Positions 17,300 through 26,449 of a stretch of 64,000 nucleotides of DNA are shown piece after piece. How positions within the stretch are numbered: the stretch's first letter is position 1; each line of letters starts with the position of its first letter. This DNA comes from an uncultured Blautia sp. Its GTDB lineage: Bacteria > Bacillota > Clostridia > Lachnospirales > Lachnospiraceae. The stretch is taken from contig UQHF01000001.1 of NCBI GenBank assembly GCA_900540785.1, positions 62,001 through 126,000 on the forward strand, given 5' to 3'. The position numbers were made by a program, and so were the translations under genes. Below the pieces are notes generated by a model. It was not told the DNA's origin, did no database searches, and saw nothing but the letters and a program-made list of their open reading frames with translations.

Positions 17300-18433
17300 A
17301 TGAAAATTTCCATATACTCCTATATTAATTCTGTAGTATCAAGCGCCCTGCTTTTTACCTTCATTTACCTTTTCAGAAGAAAATTTCGCTTCACACATAC
17401 AAAGGAAATCTCCATGTTTCTTTTTTTGTATGTGATTGGGCTGATACGCCTGCTTTCCCCTTTTGATTTCTTCTTTGCACAGGGGATTCCTGTTGAAAAT
17501 TGGTACGCTTCTGTATTTGAAATTTTATTTATTAAAGATTTTCTTTTCTTCCCTGTTTCTGTGAGCGCACTGATTTTTCTTATTTTTACCTCTGTTTCAT
17601 TGTTGAAATTATGGAAGCTGTTCTATATCTACAGAGCAGAAGCAAAATACTGGAAATCAGAGATTCCTCTTGAAAGCCAATATTTATCAGAAGTAAATAA
17701 TGCGATACAATCCTATTTTCCCGTACCTGAGTGCTCTGTTATAAAAAGCACTGTTACTTCCGTTCCTCTTGTTACAGGCGTATTCAACAGAAAGGTAATT
17801 ATCCCGGACACGGAATATTCTTATGAAGAACTTTACTATATTCTTCTCCACGAATATACTCATATCCGCCACGGAGACCTATGGAAAAAGCTGTTAGCCG
17901 AAATATTTTATGCTTTTTTCTGGTACATTCCTTTTTCCAAATTTATAAAAAAAGATTTTATTCAGACATTGGAAATCAGATGTGATACTGCTGTATTAAA
18001 AAATAGAACACGAGAAGAAAAACTCGCTTATATGAATTTATTGATAAAGACCATGAAGAATCCCTCAACAAAACACCCTGTACAGGATAGTTTATTCTTT
18101 TCCATACAGGAAAAGGAAACTTCCATAATGGAACGATTCCAGCTTATGGCAAAATCTTCAAAATCAGAAAAAAAACAGAGATACCTGTCTTACTTTTCCA
18201 TTACACTTGTCCTTTTTCTGTTTATTTGCTCCTATATGGCTGCGCCCGTTCCCCATTATGACCCTGAATACCATAATACTGAAACCGACTACCTTATTAC
18301 ACCAGATATGGCACATATTATTTATGAAAATGATTCCTATTATGTGATTGTTCCATCAAAAGGGGCAAAAAATGAAATTTCTCCTTCCGGAGCGCAGCTT
18401 ATGATGGAAAATGGATTTTCTTTAAAAAAATAA
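17300..18433 (+). CDS. BlaR1-like M56 membrane metallopeptidase without penicillin-binding domain
   Basis: A 377-residue sensor peptidase. Several helices occupy residues 1-105, a cytoplasmic zinc-peptidase domain carries HEYTH at 184-188, and a last helix lies at about 294-313. Classical BlaR1 then has a 250-residue beta-lactam-binding domain. Here only about 65 extracellular residues remain (from PVPHYDPEYH), so it cannot sense beta-lactams in the known way. It probably cleaves the adjacent BlaI-like repressor. The ligand may be linked to the neighbouring exporter or the small secreted peptide; this is inference. Confidence 0.85.
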   Translation: MKISIYSYINSVVSSALLFTFIYLFRRKFRFTHTKEISMFLFLYVIGLIRLLSPFDFFFAQGIPVENWYASVFEILFIKDFLFFPVSVSALIFLIFTSVSLLKLWKLFYIYRAEAKYWKSEIPLESQYLSEVNNAIQSYFPVPECSVIKSTVTSVPLVTGVFNRKVIIPDTEYSYEELYYILLHEYTHIRHGDLWKKLLAEIFYAFFWYIPFSKFIKKDFIQTLEIRCDTAVLKNRTREEKLAYMNLLIKTMKNPSTKHPVQDSLFFSIQEKETSIMERFQLMAKSSKSEKKQRYLSYFSITLVLFLFICSYMAAPVPHYDPEYHNTETDYLITPDMAHIIYENDSYYVIVPSKGAKNEISPSGAQLMMENGFSLKK

Positions 18434-18455
18434 ATTTATGAAAGGAAGATATACA

Positions 18456-18689
18456 ATGAAAAAATTATTAATCAACAGTCTAATTTCTATTACTATGTTA
18501 GCGCCTTCTACCGTCAAAGGAGCAGTTCCCTGTCCTCCTGTTTCTGCAATGTCTGACTCTATATCTACATATTCAGCCGATGAAGATGTAATTGTATATA
18601 AATTCAGAACATACAATGGCAGAACACAATATCGTCGGTGGAACGAAACAAAACAAAAATGGGTGGATCCATATTGGATTGACTTATAA
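18456..18689 (+). CDS. Small secreted peptide of the BlaI/BlaR1-like operon
   Basis: A 77-residue protein not recognised as a named family. It starts MKKLLINSLISITML, a typical signal peptide, with probable cleavage near VKGAV or VSAMS. The mature part is about 45-55 residues and rich in aromatic and basic residues (YKFRTYNGRTQYRRW, then KWVDPYWIDL at the C-terminus). The start at 18456 follows GAAAGGA. It is 22 bases downstream of the BlaR1-like gene and so is co-transcribed. It could be the signal, the cargo or a helper of this sensing module. Confidence 0.7.
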   Translation: MKKLLINSLISITMLAPSTVKGAVPCPPVSAMSDSISTYSADEDVIVYKFRTYNGRTQYRRWNETKQKWVDPYWIDL

Positions 18690-18694
18690 TCAAG

Positions 18695-18720
18695 TAGGAG
18701 GCGGAAATTTCCGCCTCCTA
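18695..18720. terminator. Perfect 26-base palindrome after the secreted-peptide gene
   Basis: Each arm is TAGGAGGCGGAAA, giving up to 13 base pairs with AAATTT at the apex. It lies six bases after the peptide gene stop and probably ends the operon, although neither side has a T-run. Confidence 0.55.
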
Positions 18721-18757
18721 AACTGTAAACAGAATTTTCCGCCCTATTGCTTTAATC

Positions 18758-19461
18758 TTATTTCTGTAATTTCAAAAGCTTCTTTCGGAGTTCCTCTACT
18801 TCTTTTTCCGCTTTTTCAGCCCTCCGGCGTTCTTTCTCTGTTTCTTTTTCCTGTTCCGCTTTTCCCAGGGCGATGCCTTCTTTTTTTCCGGCGGCAATTC
18901 CAGCCTCCATTCCCTCTTCCCGAATCATCTGTTCTCGTTCCCAGATCTTCATATATTCCAGAAACACCCCCTTATCTTCTTTTACCTTTTCTACCATTTT
19001 CTGTATTTTCTGCAAAGATGAGTTTACTGCATTTTTCTCTTCTGTATCTTCCATGTAATGAAGAAGCTCCCGAAGTTCTTTGGAAATATTACCTTTTGTT
19101 CCTTTTGTGTAAAGAAATATGGTCCTTGCCCCGTCCTCATATGGCATAGAAGGGTCTTCCTCGCACATATTACGTATAGTATAAATGAGGCGATCCCGGT
19201 CAAATGGGTCGTATGGAAGAATGATAATAATGTATATATCTTTTAATGTTCCATAATCTTCGCCGGACGCAAGACTGTGTCCGTCCACTCATCTCCGTAA
19301 TACTGCCGCTGTGGAATTACTTTCAGTTTCCCGAACTTTCTTTGAAAAATAGTCTGGAGCAACTCCCAACAGAAAGCTTCGCCAAATTCCTTATGGGAGA
19401 CAAGTGTTCCAAATAAAAAATCGTCCAGAAGGTTCAGGTTTTTTAAGGTTCGTTTTGCCAT
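18758..19461 (-). pseudogene. Rpn/PD-(D/E)XK nuclease-family gene with an internal deletion
   Basis: The N-terminal part (19243-19461) reads MAKRTLKNLNLLDDFLFGTL...VIPQRQYYG, the usual opening of recombination-promoting nuclease (Rpn/YhgA-like) proteins. It then shifts frame. The C-terminal part (18758-19288) resumes at SLASGEDYGTLKDIYIIII and runs through YEDGARTIFLYTKG to a coiled-coil tail rich in Glu, Lys and Arg. The central segment that should carry the catalytic Asp/Glu-x-Lys is missing, roughly 60 codons by comparison with the family pattern I remember, and the two parts are out of frame. A good promoter and ribosome site (GAAAGGA) are still present. Confidence 0.8.
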
Positions 19462-19608
19462 CGCATTTCCTTTCTAATGACGGAAAAAAATACGGGCATT
19501 TCAGACAAATTTCCCTGCCGCCAATTCTCCTTTCCGCCATATTCAATTAATAATTCATATGGGGATTTAGAGCCGAACGGCTGAGAATAGTCCCAGATAT
19601 GTAATTTT

Positions 19609-19637
19609 ATTGTAGCAAGAGAGCTTGTGGCTGTCAA
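19609..19637 (-). promoter_or_regulatory. Promoter of the broken Rpn-family gene
   Basis: Minus strand TTGACA (19637-19632), 17-base spacer, TACAAT (19614-19609). The leader of about 140 bases contains a small AGCCG/CGGCT hairpin and no convincing gene. Confidence 0.6.
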
Positions 19638-19702
19638 TGGATTTTTAATAAGTATTCCTGATTTCTCAGCCTTTTCCTTTTTCCCAAATATAAAAATATG
19701 GT

Positions 19703-19735
19703 AGAGGGAGTGCCCACTTTGAGCACTCCCCCTCT
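19703..19735 (-). terminator. Terminator of the arabinoxylan operon
   Basis: AGAGGGAGTGC pairs with GCACTCCCCCTCT (two-base bulge), loop of nine; on the minus strand it is followed by ACCATATTTTTAT. It lies 17 bases after the GH3 stop. Confidence 0.7.
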
Positions 19736-19751
19736 TATCCTGATAAAATCT

Positions 19752-21872
19752 CTATATCCTGCACACTATTTCTTTGCACTTAACACCTGTAAGCGCCTCA
19801 CTTCGAGAATCAGGCTGAGAAAAACCTGCATAAAATTCGAAATTTTTTCCTGTAATCTCTCGATTTCCATTTTCATCTACACTTGTAAATGCCCTTTTAT
19901 CCACGAAAAGCTCTGCTTTATCACTGGCATTTCCATTAAGATGGATTCTCTTAAATGCTGCCAGAGCCGGATTCAAAACTGCATACTCCGTATCCGTGTC
20001 CTTGATATATATCTGCAGTACGTCATCTGTTGCCACATCTTTTTTATTTTCTATTTCAACGAAAAATTTGATGCCTTCAAATTCTTTTTCCTGACTGTAC
20101 ACATTTTCTGCAGATACAGCGTTTACCACACATTGTCCATAACTGAGTCCGTATCCGAACGGATAGAGCGGCTCGCCTGTATAATATCGATAAGTCCTGT
20201 TTTTCATTGAATAATCCTCAAAATCCGGAATATCTGAAACATCTTTATAAAATGTTACAGGCAGCTTTCCAGATGGTGATTTCAAACCAAAAATCACATC
20301 TGCGATTGCCTTTCCTCCTCTGGCGCCCGGATACCACGCCTGAATAATTGCTGATGCTTTTTCTTCCGCTGCGCTTAAATTCATGGCACTTCCTGCCATA
20401 TTAACTATAATTATCGGCTTTTCATATGACAGTATCTTATCCATTAATTTTTGCTGCGGCTTCGGAAATTCCAGATCTTTCTTGTCGCCAGATGCGTCCG
20501 AATTTCCCGTGTCTCCCTCTTCTCCTTCCAGAGTCTCATCAAGTCCCACTACAAGAACGATCACATCTGCATATTCCGCAACTGTCTGCGCCTCTGCCAG
20601 TCGATCCGGTTCTCCCGGTGCAGCAAGATGCTCAATCGTATCTTTCCACAAATGACATCCTTCTGAATACAAGACTCTGATATTTTCTCCGACTGCCTGC
20701 TTCAATCCCTCCAGCACTGTCACATATTCAGAGGAAGTTCCATGATAATTTCCAATAAGAGAATTTCTGCTGTTCGCATTCGGTCCAATTACTCCAATGG
20801 TATGGATATTCTGCTGTTTTAACGGAAGTGTCCCGTCATTTTTTAATAATACCAGACTTTCAGAAGCCGCCTTCTCTGCAAGCTTTAAATGTTCCTCTTT
20901 CTCCACTTCCAGGTAGGAAATCTCATCATATTCCGTCTTATCAAACATTCCAAGCAAAAATCTTGTAGTAAACAGACGTACACAGGATTCTGTTATGTAT
21001 TTTTCATCAATTATCCCTTCTCTGTAAGCGTTCAAAATCTTTTCATATGTGCAGCCACAGTTTAAATCACAGCCTGCTTCCAGTGCTTTTTTTACAGATT
21101 CCTCCGGTCGGTCTGTCACCTTATGGTTTTCATGAAAATCACGGATTGCCCAGCAGTCTGACACATAATGTCCCTGGAATCCCCACTTTTCACGAAGATA
21201 ATGCTTCATCAGTTCTTCGCTGGCACAGCATGGTTCTCCGTTTGTTCGGTTATAAGCTCCCATGACTGCTTCCACTTTGCCTTCTTTTACGCAGGCCTCA
21301 AAAGCAGGCAGGTATGTTTCTTCCATATCTTTTTTTGACGCTTCCGCATTAAAAAAATGTCTCTTTGCCTCCGGTCCGGAATGAACGGCAAAATGCTTTG
21401 CACAGGCTGCCGCTTTCATATATTCTCCGTCTCCCTGAAGACCTTCAATAAAAGGTACTGCAAGACGTGACGTAAGATATGGGTCTTCTCCGTATGTCTC
21501 ATGGCCTCTTCCCCATCTCGGATCACGGAAAATATTTACATTCGGCGCCCAAAATGTAAGCCCTTTATAAATATCTCTGTCACCGTGTTTCTGATTTTCA
21601 TTGTATTTTGCACGTCCTTCTGTCGCAATTACAGAACCGATTTCTTTCATCATCTCTGTATCAAAGGCAGCCGCAAGACCTATTGCCTGAGGAAATACTG
21701 TCGCGGTTCCTGCTCTTGCCACTCCGTGCAGCGCCTCATTCCACCAATTATATGCCGGGATTCCAAGCCTCGGTATCGCTTCCGCATCAAACTTCAACTG
21801 CGATGCTTTCTCTTCCACAGTCATTTGTGAAACCAGGACACGCGCTCTCTTCTGTGCTTCTTCTCTGTTCAT
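19752..21872 (-). CDS. Glycoside hydrolase family 3, probable beta-xylosidase
   Basis: A 706-residue GH3 enzyme that releases terminal beta-linked xylose or glucose from oligosaccharides. The N-terminal barrel contains WAPNVNIFRDPRWGRGHETYGEDP, a phrase typical of xylan beta-xylosidases. The nucleophile is D239 in YVSDCWA. The middle alpha/beta domain (about 340-560) and C-terminal fibronectin-like domain (about 590-700) follow. No signal peptide is present, so it acts on imported oligosaccharides in the cytoplasm. It is the last gene of an operon with two esterases, GH51 and a sugar ABC importer, which favours xylosidase over glucosidase. Confidence 0.88.
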   Translation of the reverse strand: MNREEAQKRARVLVSQMTVEEKASQLKFDAEAIPRLGIPAYNWWNEALHGVARAGTATVFPQAIGLAAAFDTEMMKEIGSVIATEGRAKYNENQKHGDRDIYKGLTFWAPNVNIFRDPRWGRGHETYGEDPYLTSRLAVPFIEGLQGDGEYMKAAACAKHFAVHSGPEAKRHFFNAEASKKDMEETYLPAFEACVKEGKVEAVMGAYNRTNGEPCCASEELMKHYLREKWGFQGHYVSDCWAIRDFHENHKVTDRPEESVKKALEAGCDLNCGCTYEKILNAYREGIIDEKYITESCVRLFTTRFLLGMFDKTEYDEISYLEVEKEEHLKLAEKAASESLVLLKNDGTLPLKQQNIHTIGVIGPNANSRNSLIGNYHGTSSEYVTVLEGLKQAVGENIRVLYSEGCHLWKDTIEHLAAPGEPDRLAEAQTVAEYADVIVLVVGLDETLEGEEGDTGNSDASGDKKDLEFPKPQQKLMDKILSYEKPIIIVNMAGSAMNLSAAEEKASAIIQAWYPGARGGKAIADVIFGLKSPSGKLPVTFYKDVSDIPDFEDYSMKNRTYRYYTGEPLYPFGYGLSYGQCVVNAVSAENVYSQEKEFEGIKFFVEIENKKDVATDDVLQIYIKDTDTEYAVLNPALAAFKRIHLNGNASDKAELFVDKRAFTSVDENGNREITGKNFEFYAGFSQPDSRSEALTGVKCKEIVCRI

Positions 21873-21889
21873 GTTCCAATCTCCTGCTC

Positions 21890-22735
21890 TTATTTATTTG
21901 CTACTTCCTTTTCAAAAAATTCTATTACTTTGTCATAATATGCCTGCCCCTCAAAAAATCCGTGTCCCTGTCCCTGTACAATTATGAGTTCTGCATGATT
22001 TCCCGCATCTTCCAGTCTCATTTTATATTCCCAGGATTGTCTGTAATTCACCACTTCGTCCCTCTCTCCGTGAAACAGAAGAATTGGCGGAACCGATTTT
22101 TTATCCGCATAGCAAACGGGACTCATTTTTTCCAGGACTTTTATCTGTTCTTCTTCTGGCAGAGGATAATCCGGCAGTACATTTACCAGAAAGCCCAGAT
22201 TTCCATTCTGTTCTTCCAGCATTTCCACCAGATTGGAAGGACAGTAAAATGATACGATTCCCTGCACTGGCATAATATTTTTATTATTATAATTACTTCC
22301 TGCCATACATGCGATATGTGCCCCTGCCGATTCTCCCCAAAGACCGATTTTATGCGGATCAACATGATATTTCTCTGCATTCTTCCGCAAATATTCAATT
22401 GCTGTCTGGCAATCTTCCAGACACGCCGGCAAAGCTTTATGTCTCACCAGCCGATATTCCAGACATGCAATAAAGTATCCTCTCTCTGCCAGCAAAGTCA
22501 GAGCGGATTCCGGTCTGTAGGACGCGGTAAGAAATTCATCGTCCCATGCGCCTCCATGAATCCATATAATAACCGGCATCTTTTCGCATCCGTCTTTATA
22601 AAAGCATTCCATATACTGTCTTGGGTGTTCTTTTCCATAATAGACTGGTGCAAGATAATGTATTTTTTTCTGATAAAAATCTACTCTTGGTATGCGGCAC
22701 AAAAATTCGTATGCATTTTCTTCTTTATTTTTCAT
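21890..22735 (-). CDS. Alpha/beta-hydrolase esterase, likely acetyl or feruloyl esterase
   Basis: A 281-residue esterase of the hormone-sensitive-lipase/BD-FAE-like group. The oxyanion-hole motif is IHGGAWDD, the nucleophile elbow is GESAGAH, the acid is in HGERDEVV and the catalytic His is in GQGHGFF. No signal peptide, so cytoplasmic. Its place between GH3 and a type-B esterase in an arabinoxylan operon suggests removal of acetyl or ferulate groups from imported xylo- or arabino-oligosaccharides. Substrate is inferred. Confidence 0.82.
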   Translation of the reverse strand: MKNKEENAYEFLCRIPRVDFYQKKIHYLAPVYYGKEHPRQYMECFYKDGCEKMPVIIWIHGGAWDDEFLTASYRPESALTLLAERGYFIACLEYRLVRHKALPACLEDCQTAIEYLRKNAEKYHVDPHKIGLWGESAGAHIACMAGSNYNNKNIMPVQGIVSFYCPSNLVEMLEEQNGNLGFLVNVLPDYPLPEEEQIKVLEKMSPVCYADKKSVPPILLFHGERDEVVNYRQSWEYKMRLEDAGNHAELIIVQGQGHGFFEGQAYYDKVIEFFEKEVANK

Positions 22736-22755
22736 TTTCTTTATATCCGCTTTTC

Positions 22756-24066
22756 CTAAGATTTCTTTCCAAAAAACATAAGGTTTAATTTCTTACTGTC
22801 AAAAGGTGCCCATTTTTCCATAGGGAGTCCTGTACAGTCCGCTCCGTTTGGATCTCCACATTTAACAAAATTAGCCCAGTAATTGCACATCTGACGTGAA
22901 AGATCATAATGCTTTCCTGTAAAAGGTCTCCAGCATTTTGCCAGTGTTTCGAAAAAGAACCAGAGATCTGAGGAATGAAAAGCTCCCGGGCAATCCTCTC
23001 CCGGAATATCCGCTCCGAATTCATATACATATCGCGGACTTTTATACCCGTTGTCTTCCAGTAAACGGCAGAATGCTCCGGTACCTGCTTCTACTGCATT
23101 TATCCCATCTGTAATAAATTCATTGTCTGTCCAGCCGGTCAGAATCGGAACATCAGCAAACGCTCCTGTTGCTATATTGTGCTGGTAATTATCTTTTTGA
23201 AAAATACCATCTTCTACTGTTCCCCAGAGCTTCCCAAATTCATCGTTTTTATCTCTGATATAACAGGCAGGTAACTTTCTGGCTTCATCAAGGGTTGATA
23301 CTCCCAGAATATCCAGAAATTGTTTTCCCCACTCCATTGCCTCTTGTGTTGAATCCGGAAAACCAAGCTTAAATGGATGTCCGAAAATACCGCTTTCTAT
23401 AATCACACCTTGTATGTATTCTCTGTTTTCTTTACAATTTAACTGCGTGACAACACTGCCTCCTCCGGCTGACTGTCCTCCGATCGTGATACGTTCAGGA
23501 TTCCCGCCAAAAGCCCGGATATTTTCTTTTGTCCATCTAAGTGCAAACTGCTGATCCAGATTCCCCACATTCATATCGCCTTTTCCATTCAGCATATCCT
23601 GATGTGCCAGAAAGCCAAATACATTCAGCCGATAATTTATCGTTACCACAACAATCCCTCTTCGCGCCAGCCTTTCTCCGTCAAATTCCATCTCAGCGCT
23701 GTTTCCCCATTGAAGGGCTCCTCCGTGGATCCACACAAATACTGGCAGATTGTCCTCCGGTGTTCCGGCCGGAGTCCAGACATTCAAATAAAGAGAATCT
23801 TCACTCATGGGGATTTCACTGTCTACATTCCATTCCTTCGTATAAATATTCTCCTTATCCAATCCTGGTATGCTTTGCATGGAAATTGGAGAAAATTCTA
23901 TACAATCTCTGATTCCTTCCCAGTCTTCACATGGCTCAGGCGCCCTCCATCGTTTTTCCCCCACCGGAGGCTTCGCATAGGGGATTCCTTTAAATGAAAT
24001 AATCCTGGGATCTGCTGCTGCGATTCCCCTTACATAACCATTTTTTATTTTTGCTACTTTTATCAT
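22756..24066 (-). CDS. Type-B carboxylesterase
   Basis: A 436-residue carboxylesterase-family protein, shorter than the usual 480-550 residues. Motifs are IPYAKPPVGEKRW, EDSLYLNVWTP, IHGGALQWG (oxyanion hole) and the nucleophile elbow GGQSAGGGSV; a late His in GAFHSSD probably completes the triad. Cytoplasmic, with no signal sequence. It is four bases from the GH51 gene upstream and 20 from the second esterase downstream. A second, unrelated esterase in one operon hints that substrates carry at least two kinds of ester decoration. Confidence 0.85.
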   Translation of the reverse strand: MIKVAKIKNGYVRGIAAADPRIISFKGIPYAKPPVGEKRWRAPEPCEDWEGIRDCIEFSPISMQSIPGLDKENIYTKEWNVDSEIPMSEDSLYLNVWTPAGTPEDNLPVFVWIHGGALQWGNSAEMEFDGERLARRGIVVVTINYRLNVFGFLAHQDMLNGKGDMNVGNLDQQFALRWTKENIRAFGGNPERITIGGQSAGGGSVVTQLNCKENREYIQGVIIESGIFGHPFKLGFPDSTQEAMEWGKQFLDILGVSTLDEARKLPACYIRDKNDEFGKLWGTVEDGIFQKDNYQHNIATGAFADVPILTGWTDNEFITDGINAVEAGTGAFCRLLEDNGYKSPRYVYEFGADIPGEDCPGAFHSSDLWFFFETLAKCWRPFTGKHYDLSRQMCNYWANFVKCGDPNGADCTGLPMEKWAPFDSKKLNLMFFGKKS

Positions 24067-24070
24067 GTCC

Positions 24071-25603
24071 CTATTTCTCCAGTTTCACTGTAAGCACTGT
24101 GATCGAATGTGCATTCAACTGTATGCTCTGTCCATTCATGATTCCTTCTGCTCTTTTCACTGCCACATTCTTCGGATTTTCTTTTGTATTATACGCTTCA
24201 AAATCTTCATGATAAATCTGACAGCATTTTGCTGTATCCCACTGTACATTGCTTCCGAGCACAGATAATTCCACATCATAATCATCTTGTAGATTTTTAT
24301 TAATAAAAGAAATACTCAGTTCTGAATGCTCCTCATTCATTGCTGCAACACAGTCAATATAGGCTGTACTTACGATTCTCTTTTCTCCTTTTGCATCTAA
24401 TGCAAACTTTGCTTCTGCCATTCTGTTAGAATAATCAATTACCTCAGGAAGACTGTACTTTTCCACATCCATATGTGTCTCTACATATTCGTCACATTGT
24501 CTGAATATTTTAGAAAACAATTCAAATACATAATACTGAGATCTTTTCAGTACACCGTCTTCATCTACGGAAATTGCTCCACATACATTGACAAACGGAG
24601 AATAACTCGCAATCTCCACAACATCGCTGCTTCTTATAAAGGAATGTAAAATACCCGCTGTTAAAATAGTGTTTTTCAAAGTATACTTACAGTCATTCTT
24701 ATCCGTTTTAAAATCCCAGGCGTGTGTGTTCCATTCGTCCCACGCGACTTTGATGTCTGTGAGCGCATCGTTCGTCCCCGCTATAATAGATGCCTTCGCT
24801 ACATTTGTCAGCTTTGTAAGATAATCCGGGATATACATGCACTTCTCATAATCTTCATCTTTAAAAATATCATAGCCAATAGAATAATGATGGATTGCCA
24901 CATGACTGATCAGCGGTTTTAATACTCTTGCCACCTCATAATTCCAGTCGCTTCCCAGATCATATCCACATGCTACCAATTCGATGGACGGATCTACCCA
25001 TTTCATTGCTTTTGCAAAATCCAGCGCTTTTTTCGCGTATTCCGCGGCGCTGCATGAGCCAAACTGCCAGTCACCGTACATTTCGTTTCCAAGTCCCCAG
25101 TATTTTACACCGAAAGGTTTCTCATATCCAAGATTCCTTCGCATATTCGCATATTTTGTATCGCCTGTACCATTGCAGAACTCAACCCAGTGCATTGCTT
25201 CTTCTGCTGTTCCGCTTCCCATATTCACACATAAATACGGTTCTGCACCTGTCTTTTCACATAATTTTATAAATTCTACCGTACCCATGCGATTGTCATC
25301 TTCCGCAAGCCATGCATAGTCAAATACTTTAGGTCTTTTTTCTTTTGGACCGATTCCGTCTTCCCAGTGATAATTGGAAACATAATTTCCTCCCGGATAC
25401 CTGAGCATCGGAACCTGGACTTCTCTCAAAGCGTCCAATACATCTGTCCGAAAACCATCTTCATCTGCAAATTTACTTTCCGGATCATATACGCTTCCAT
25501 ATATCACATCTGCGGAATGCTCCATAAAATGTCCAAAAAGATTTTTATTAATTTTATTTCTGCTGCGGTCTGCATATACCGTCAATTTTGCATTCTTTCT
25601 CAT
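24071..25603 (-). CDS. GH51 alpha-L-arabinofuranosidase
   Basis: A 510-residue intracellular family 51 enzyme that removes alpha-L-arabinofuranosyl side groups from arabinoxylan or arabinan oligosaccharides. The acid/base E174 lies in WGLGNEMYGDW and the nucleophile E290 in VAWDEWNTH. The early motifs NLFGHFMEHS and RYPGGNYVSNYHWEDGIGP are intact. It sits four bases downstream of the MalG-type permease gene. Together with GH3 and the esterases it defines the locus as arabinoxylan-oriented. The usual symbol would be abfA or arafA; I leave it blank. Confidence 0.93.
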   Translation of the reverse strand: MRKNAKLTVYADRSRNKINKNLFGHFMEHSADVIYGSVYDPESKFADEDGFRTDVLDALREVQVPMLRYPGGNYVSNYHWEDGIGPKEKRPKVFDYAWLAEDDNRMGTVEFIKLCEKTGAEPYLCVNMGSGTAEEAMHWVEFCNGTGDTKYANMRRNLGYEKPFGVKYWGLGNEMYGDWQFGSCSAAEYAKKALDFAKAMKWVDPSIELVACGYDLGSDWNYEVARVLKPLISHVAIHHYSIGYDIFKDEDYEKCMYIPDYLTKLTNVAKASIIAGTNDALTDIKVAWDEWNTHAWDFKTDKNDCKYTLKNTILTAGILHSFIRSSDVVEIASYSPFVNVCGAISVDEDGVLKRSQYYVFELFSKIFRQCDEYVETHMDVEKYSLPEVIDYSNRMAEAKFALDAKGEKRIVSTAYIDCVAAMNEEHSELSISFINKNLQDDYDVELSVLGSNVQWDTAKCCQIYHEDFEAYNTKENPKNVAVKRAEGIMNGQSIQLNAHSITVLTVKLEK

Positions 25604-25607
25604 TTTT

Positions 25608-26447
25608 TTATCCTTTCACTGCGCCTGCAACAAGACTCTGCTGCACCTGTTTGCTTAATAATAAATACATAATAACCGTAGGAATGGTGGCAATCATAAG
25701 ACCTGCTCCAATTTCTCCCCACTTAGTTGTATAAGCGCCTACCATTGACATAATTCCAACTGTCAGTGTCTTATACTCCGCTTTGTTGATAAATGTAACT
25801 GCGAACATCAACTCATTCCATGCAGAAATAAATGTAAAAATACTTACTGTTGCAATTGCCGGACGAATCAGCGGTAAAATAATCCTAAAAAACATCTGAT
25901 AAATTCCGCATCCGTCAATAGCGGCAGCTTCTTCCAGCTCCCTCGGCAAAGATTCCATAAAACTGATAAACAGATAAATCGCCATCGGAAGACCGAACGC
26001 AACATAAGGAATAATCAGCGATAAATACGAATTCAGCATATGGGATTTACTCAAAATAATAAAAAGCGGAAGCAGTGCTGCATGAATCGGTACCATCATT
26101 CCCATAAGAACAAGCTTTAATGTGATTTCACGGCCTTTCCATATCATTCTTGAAATCGCATAAGAAGACATTGCCGCTATTATGATTGTCAGCGCGATTG
26201 TAATGACTGTAACAAGAACACTGTTGAAAAAATACTGCATGATATTTGCCTGGAAAAAAGCTGTCACATAATTTTCGAATCTCCAATGCTGTGGAAGACC
26301 CGCAATATTTCCTCCGAAAATTTCGCTGTTATCTTTCAGAGAAAATTCAAACAGCCAAAATAATGGATAAATCTGGATAAATGCAAAAAGCGCCAGTAAT
26401 ATATGTATAATGGTATTTTCTCCATTTTTCATCTTCTTTTTCGTCAT
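25608..26447 (-). CDS. Sugar ABC transporter permease (MalG type)
   Basis: A 279-residue inner-membrane subunit with six helices and the EAA loop that contacts the ATPase (LPRELEEAAAIDGCGIYQMFFRI; key residues EAAAIDG). Forms a heterodimer with the next permease. It is two bases from the partner gene. No ATPase gene is present in this locus, so a shared MsmK-type ATPase encoded elsewhere must energise it, which is usual for CUT1 importers of Firmicutes. Confidence 0.92.
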   Translation of the reverse strand: MTKKKMKNGENTIIHILLALFAFIQIYPLFWLFEFSLKDNSEIFGGNIAGLPQHWRFENYVTAFFQANIMQYFFNSVLVTVITIALTIIIAAMSSYAISRMIWKGREITLKLVLMGMMVPIHAALLPLFIILSKSHMLNSYLSLIIPYVAFGLPMAIYLFISFMESLPRELEEAAAIDGCGIYQMFFRIILPLIRPAIATVSIFTFISAWNELMFAVTFINKAEYKTLTVGIMSMVGAYTTKWGEIGAGLMIATIPTVIMYLLLSKQVQQSLVAGAVKG

Positions 26448-26449
26448 AG

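Noticed and set aside
18592..19149. Plus-strand 185-codon open frame
   Set aside because: It overlaps the secreted-peptide gene, the palindrome and the Rpn pseudogene; the run of Phe/Pro/Leu is the antisense of a Glu/Lys coiled coil.
19443..19637. Minus-strand 64-codon open frame upstream of the Rpn pseudogene
   Set aside because: It begins inside the promoter -35 region and overlaps the Rpn start; no ribosome site.
21608..22252. Plus-strand 214-codon open frame
   Set aside because: Antisense to the GH3 and esterase genes, both well supported by motifs.
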